Positions 14,461 through 15,923 of a DNA stretch of 15,923 nucleotides are shown one piece after another; positions within the stretch are counted from its first letter, which is position 1; each line of letters starts with the position of its first letter. The DNA comes from Gemmataceae bacterium (GTDB taxonomy: Bacteria > Planctomycetota > Planctomycetia > Gemmatales > Gemmataceae). The stretch lies in NCBI GenBank assembly GCA_947474875.1, contig CANJKY010000008.1:1-15923 (forward strand). The letters are read 5' to 3'. The notes below the pieces were generated by a model. That model made no database searches, was not told where the DNA came from, and saw only the letters and a program-made list of their open reading frames with translations. Position numbers and translations under genes: made by a program.

Positions 14461-15923
14461 TCAGGCCTCCACCACTACATCGCCCTCGGCCTTTGCCTGA
14501 CACGCGAGGATGACGTTGTTCCCCTTGTCGCCTGGCTCCAGCCCGTCCTCGACGGCCATCGTCACCGCGCCGGACAGGAGCTTCACCCGGCACAGCCCGC
14601 AGGTGCCAACGCGGCACGAGTTGTCGATCTCCACCCCGGCCCCGTCCGCCGCCTCAAGCACCGTCCGGTCCGGTGGAAGCGGTGCCGCCTTGTGCGACCG
14701 GGCGAACGTGACGGACGGGACCGCCGAGGCGGCCGCCCCGGCAGTGGGGGCTTCTCGAACGGCCGCGGGCTCCGGCTTTCCGAGCGCCGGTCCGAACGCC
14801 TCGGTCTTCACGCGGTCCGGGGGGACGCCGAGTTCGGCGAGCGCGGCCTTCACCGCCCCCATCAGCGGCACCGGGCCGCACAGGTGGACGTAGCGGGAGG
14901 CCAGGTCGGGCACGGACTTCGCGATCAGTTCCTTCGAGATGCGACCCGTCTCGCCCGCCCAGCCCGTCCCCTCCGGGTGGGAGACCGTGACGACGACACG
15001 CAGGTTCGGGTGGCGCTTCGCCAGGTAGGCGAGTTCCTCCCGGAAGATGATGTCCTCGGGCGAGTGGACGCCGTAGATGAGGTAGATGTCCCCCGCCCAC
15101 GCCCGGTCGGTGAGATATCGAACGACGCTCATCATCGGGGTGACGCCGACCCCGCCGCCGATGAGCAGGACGCACTTGCACTCCCGCCCGGTGAAGACGA
15201 AGGCCCCCGAGGGGCCGGAGCAGTCGAGCAGGTCGCCCTCGCTCACCCGGTCGTGGAGGTAGCCCGAGACCACCCCGCCCGGCTCGTGCTTGACAGTAAT
15301 CTCCGCGTGGTCGTGCTGCGTCGGCGAGGAGGCGATGGTGTAGCCTCGTCTCACGGGCTTCCCGTCGGTCAGGACCGTGACGGTCAGGAACTGCCCGGGG
15401 AGAAAGGTAAATGGCAGCGGCCCGCCGAGCGGGTTCATCAGCCGGAACGTCTTCACGTCCGGCGTCTCCGGAAAGATGCGGGCGACCCGGAGCCGCCCCG
15501 ACCACCGCCCCGTCGCCGGCGCGACCGGCCCAGGCTGGGGGTCGCCCGTGACTGCCGGGGGCGGGGCGGCGGGAGCGACGGCCGGCGAAACGGCCGAACC
15601 GACCGCACCTGGGCTTGTCCCGGTGAGACTCTGAAGGAGAGCGGCGGCCCGCCGCATCTTCCGGTAGTACATCCCGATCATCGCGGCCGCAAAAGCGAGG
15701 AGGCCGACCATCACGACGAAGTGAAACCAGGACCAGCCGAACGGCCCGCCGGCGTGAGGCGAGGCCGCACCCGACGCCGGGAGGTTCATCTCCCGCTTCA
15801 ACCACTCGGCCGCCGCTCGGGGCGGCTCAACCTCGCCGGCGGCGACCCGCCGGGCGGCAATCCCGGACTCCATTCGAGCAGTCCCCTCCCGGATGCGGGC
15901 AAGGGCCGCCTGCATCCCGGCCC
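14461..15923 (-). CDS. Membrane-anchored FAD/NAD(P)-binding [2Fe-2S] reductase (5' end probably outside window)
   Basis: Residues counted from ATG 15915. One TM (64-83, FHFVVMVGLLAFAAAMIGMY) followed by YRKMRR suggests the N-terminal part lies outside and the enzyme domains in the cytoplasm. After a Pro/Ala linker (100-135) comes a ferredoxin-NADP reductase-like module: FAD motif RGYTIASS (190-197), NAD(P) motif LIGGGVGVTPMMS (251-263) and CGPVPLMGAVKAAL (346-359). Then a plant-type ferredoxin domain (about 402-484) with the cluster motif C434-x4-C439-x2-C442 and C472. It passes electrons from NAD(P)H to a one-electron acceptor, here probably the cytochrome b encoded one base downstream. The frame stays open to the right edge, and the residues before the TM have no signal and no clear ribosome site precedes ATG 15915. 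The gene may therefore begin further upstream. Otherwise it resembles Hcp/NCR-type or benzoate-dioxygenase-type reductases. Confidence 0.88.
   Translation of the reverse strand, partial: AGMQAALARIREGTARMESGIAARRVAAGEVEPPRAAAEWLKREMNLPASGAASPHAGGPFGWSWFHFVVMVGLLAFAAAMIGMYYRKMRRAAALLQSLTGTSPGAVGSAVSPAVAPAAPPPAVTGDPQPGPVAPATGRWSGRLRVARIFPETPDVKTFRLMNPLGGPLPFTFLPGQFLTVTVLTDGKPVRRGYTIASSPTQHDHAEITVKHEPGGVVSGYLHDRVSEGDLLDCSGPSGAFVFTGRECKCVLLIGGGVGVTPMMSVVRYLTDRAWAGDIYLIYGVHSPEDIIFREELAYLAKRHPNLRVVVTVSHPEGTGWAGETGRISKELIAKSVPDLASRYVHLCGPVPLMGAVKAALAELGVPPDRVKTEAFGPALGKPEPAAVREAPTAGAAASAVPSVTFARSHKAAPLPPDRTVLEAADGAGVEIDNSCRVGTCGLCRVKLLSGAVTMAVEDGLEPGDKGNNVILACQAKAEGDVVVEA

Overview
The window is very G+C-rich and densely coded. 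It reads as part of a planctomycete chromosome, most likely Gemmataceae. The evidence is indirect: short Cys/His-rich secreted proteins and lipoproteins beside a heavy-metal RND pump, a 751-residue double periplasmic adaptor, a two-domain multicopper oxidase with a long Gly/Met/His-rich tail, and a multihaem cytochrome beside a membrane flavin reductase. I name the group from pattern recognition, not from a search.

Layout. Bases 1-5339 (minus strand) form a metal-efflux operon. In transcription order it holds a lipoprotein with a C-terminal Cys metal site (4473-5339), a secreted HMA-domain protein (3902-4384), a tandem-duplicated CusB-type adaptor (1513-3768), and the N-terminal two fifths or so of a CusA/CzcA-type RND pump that runs off the left edge (1-1498). 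A separate small Cys-rich secreted protein (5550-5993, minus) is divergent from a TolC/CusC-type outer-membrane lipoprotein (6277-7740, plus). That is the third component of the efflux complex, so the tripartite system is split over two strands.

Bases 7797-15923 are all on the minus strand. In transcription order they hold an N-anchored FAD/NAD(P)/[2Fe-2S] reductase (open at the right edge), a five-TM putative cytochrome b, a heptahaem cytochrome c, glucose-6-phosphate dehydrogenase (zwf), a His/Met-rich lipoprotein, a Rossmann LOG/TIGR00725-like protein fused to a YHS metal domain, a two-domain multicopper oxidase, and a 47-residue lipoprotein. A 28-bp perfect palindrome lies between the convergent ends of this run and of the outer-membrane gene. 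The first five genes are tightly packed: 1-nt gap, 4-nt overlap, 18 nt, 30 nt.

How it may work together (inference). The left half exports Cu(I)/Ag(I) or a related metal from periplasm to outside. The secreted HMA protein and Cys/His lipoproteins bind or hand over metal in the periplasm, and the multicopper oxidase oxidises periplasmic Cu(I) or another substrate. The right half looks like a transmembrane electron path, NAD(P)H to FAD/[2Fe-2S] to membrane haem b to seven periplasmic c haems, with zwf as an in-operon NADPH source. A zwf carrying a six-cysteine insertion and a nucleotide-type enzyme fused to a metal-sensing YHS domain suggest that metal status and reductant supply are linked here. 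This is the best candidate for an undescribed system in the window. No tRNA, rRNA, CRISPR array or insertion sequence was seen.
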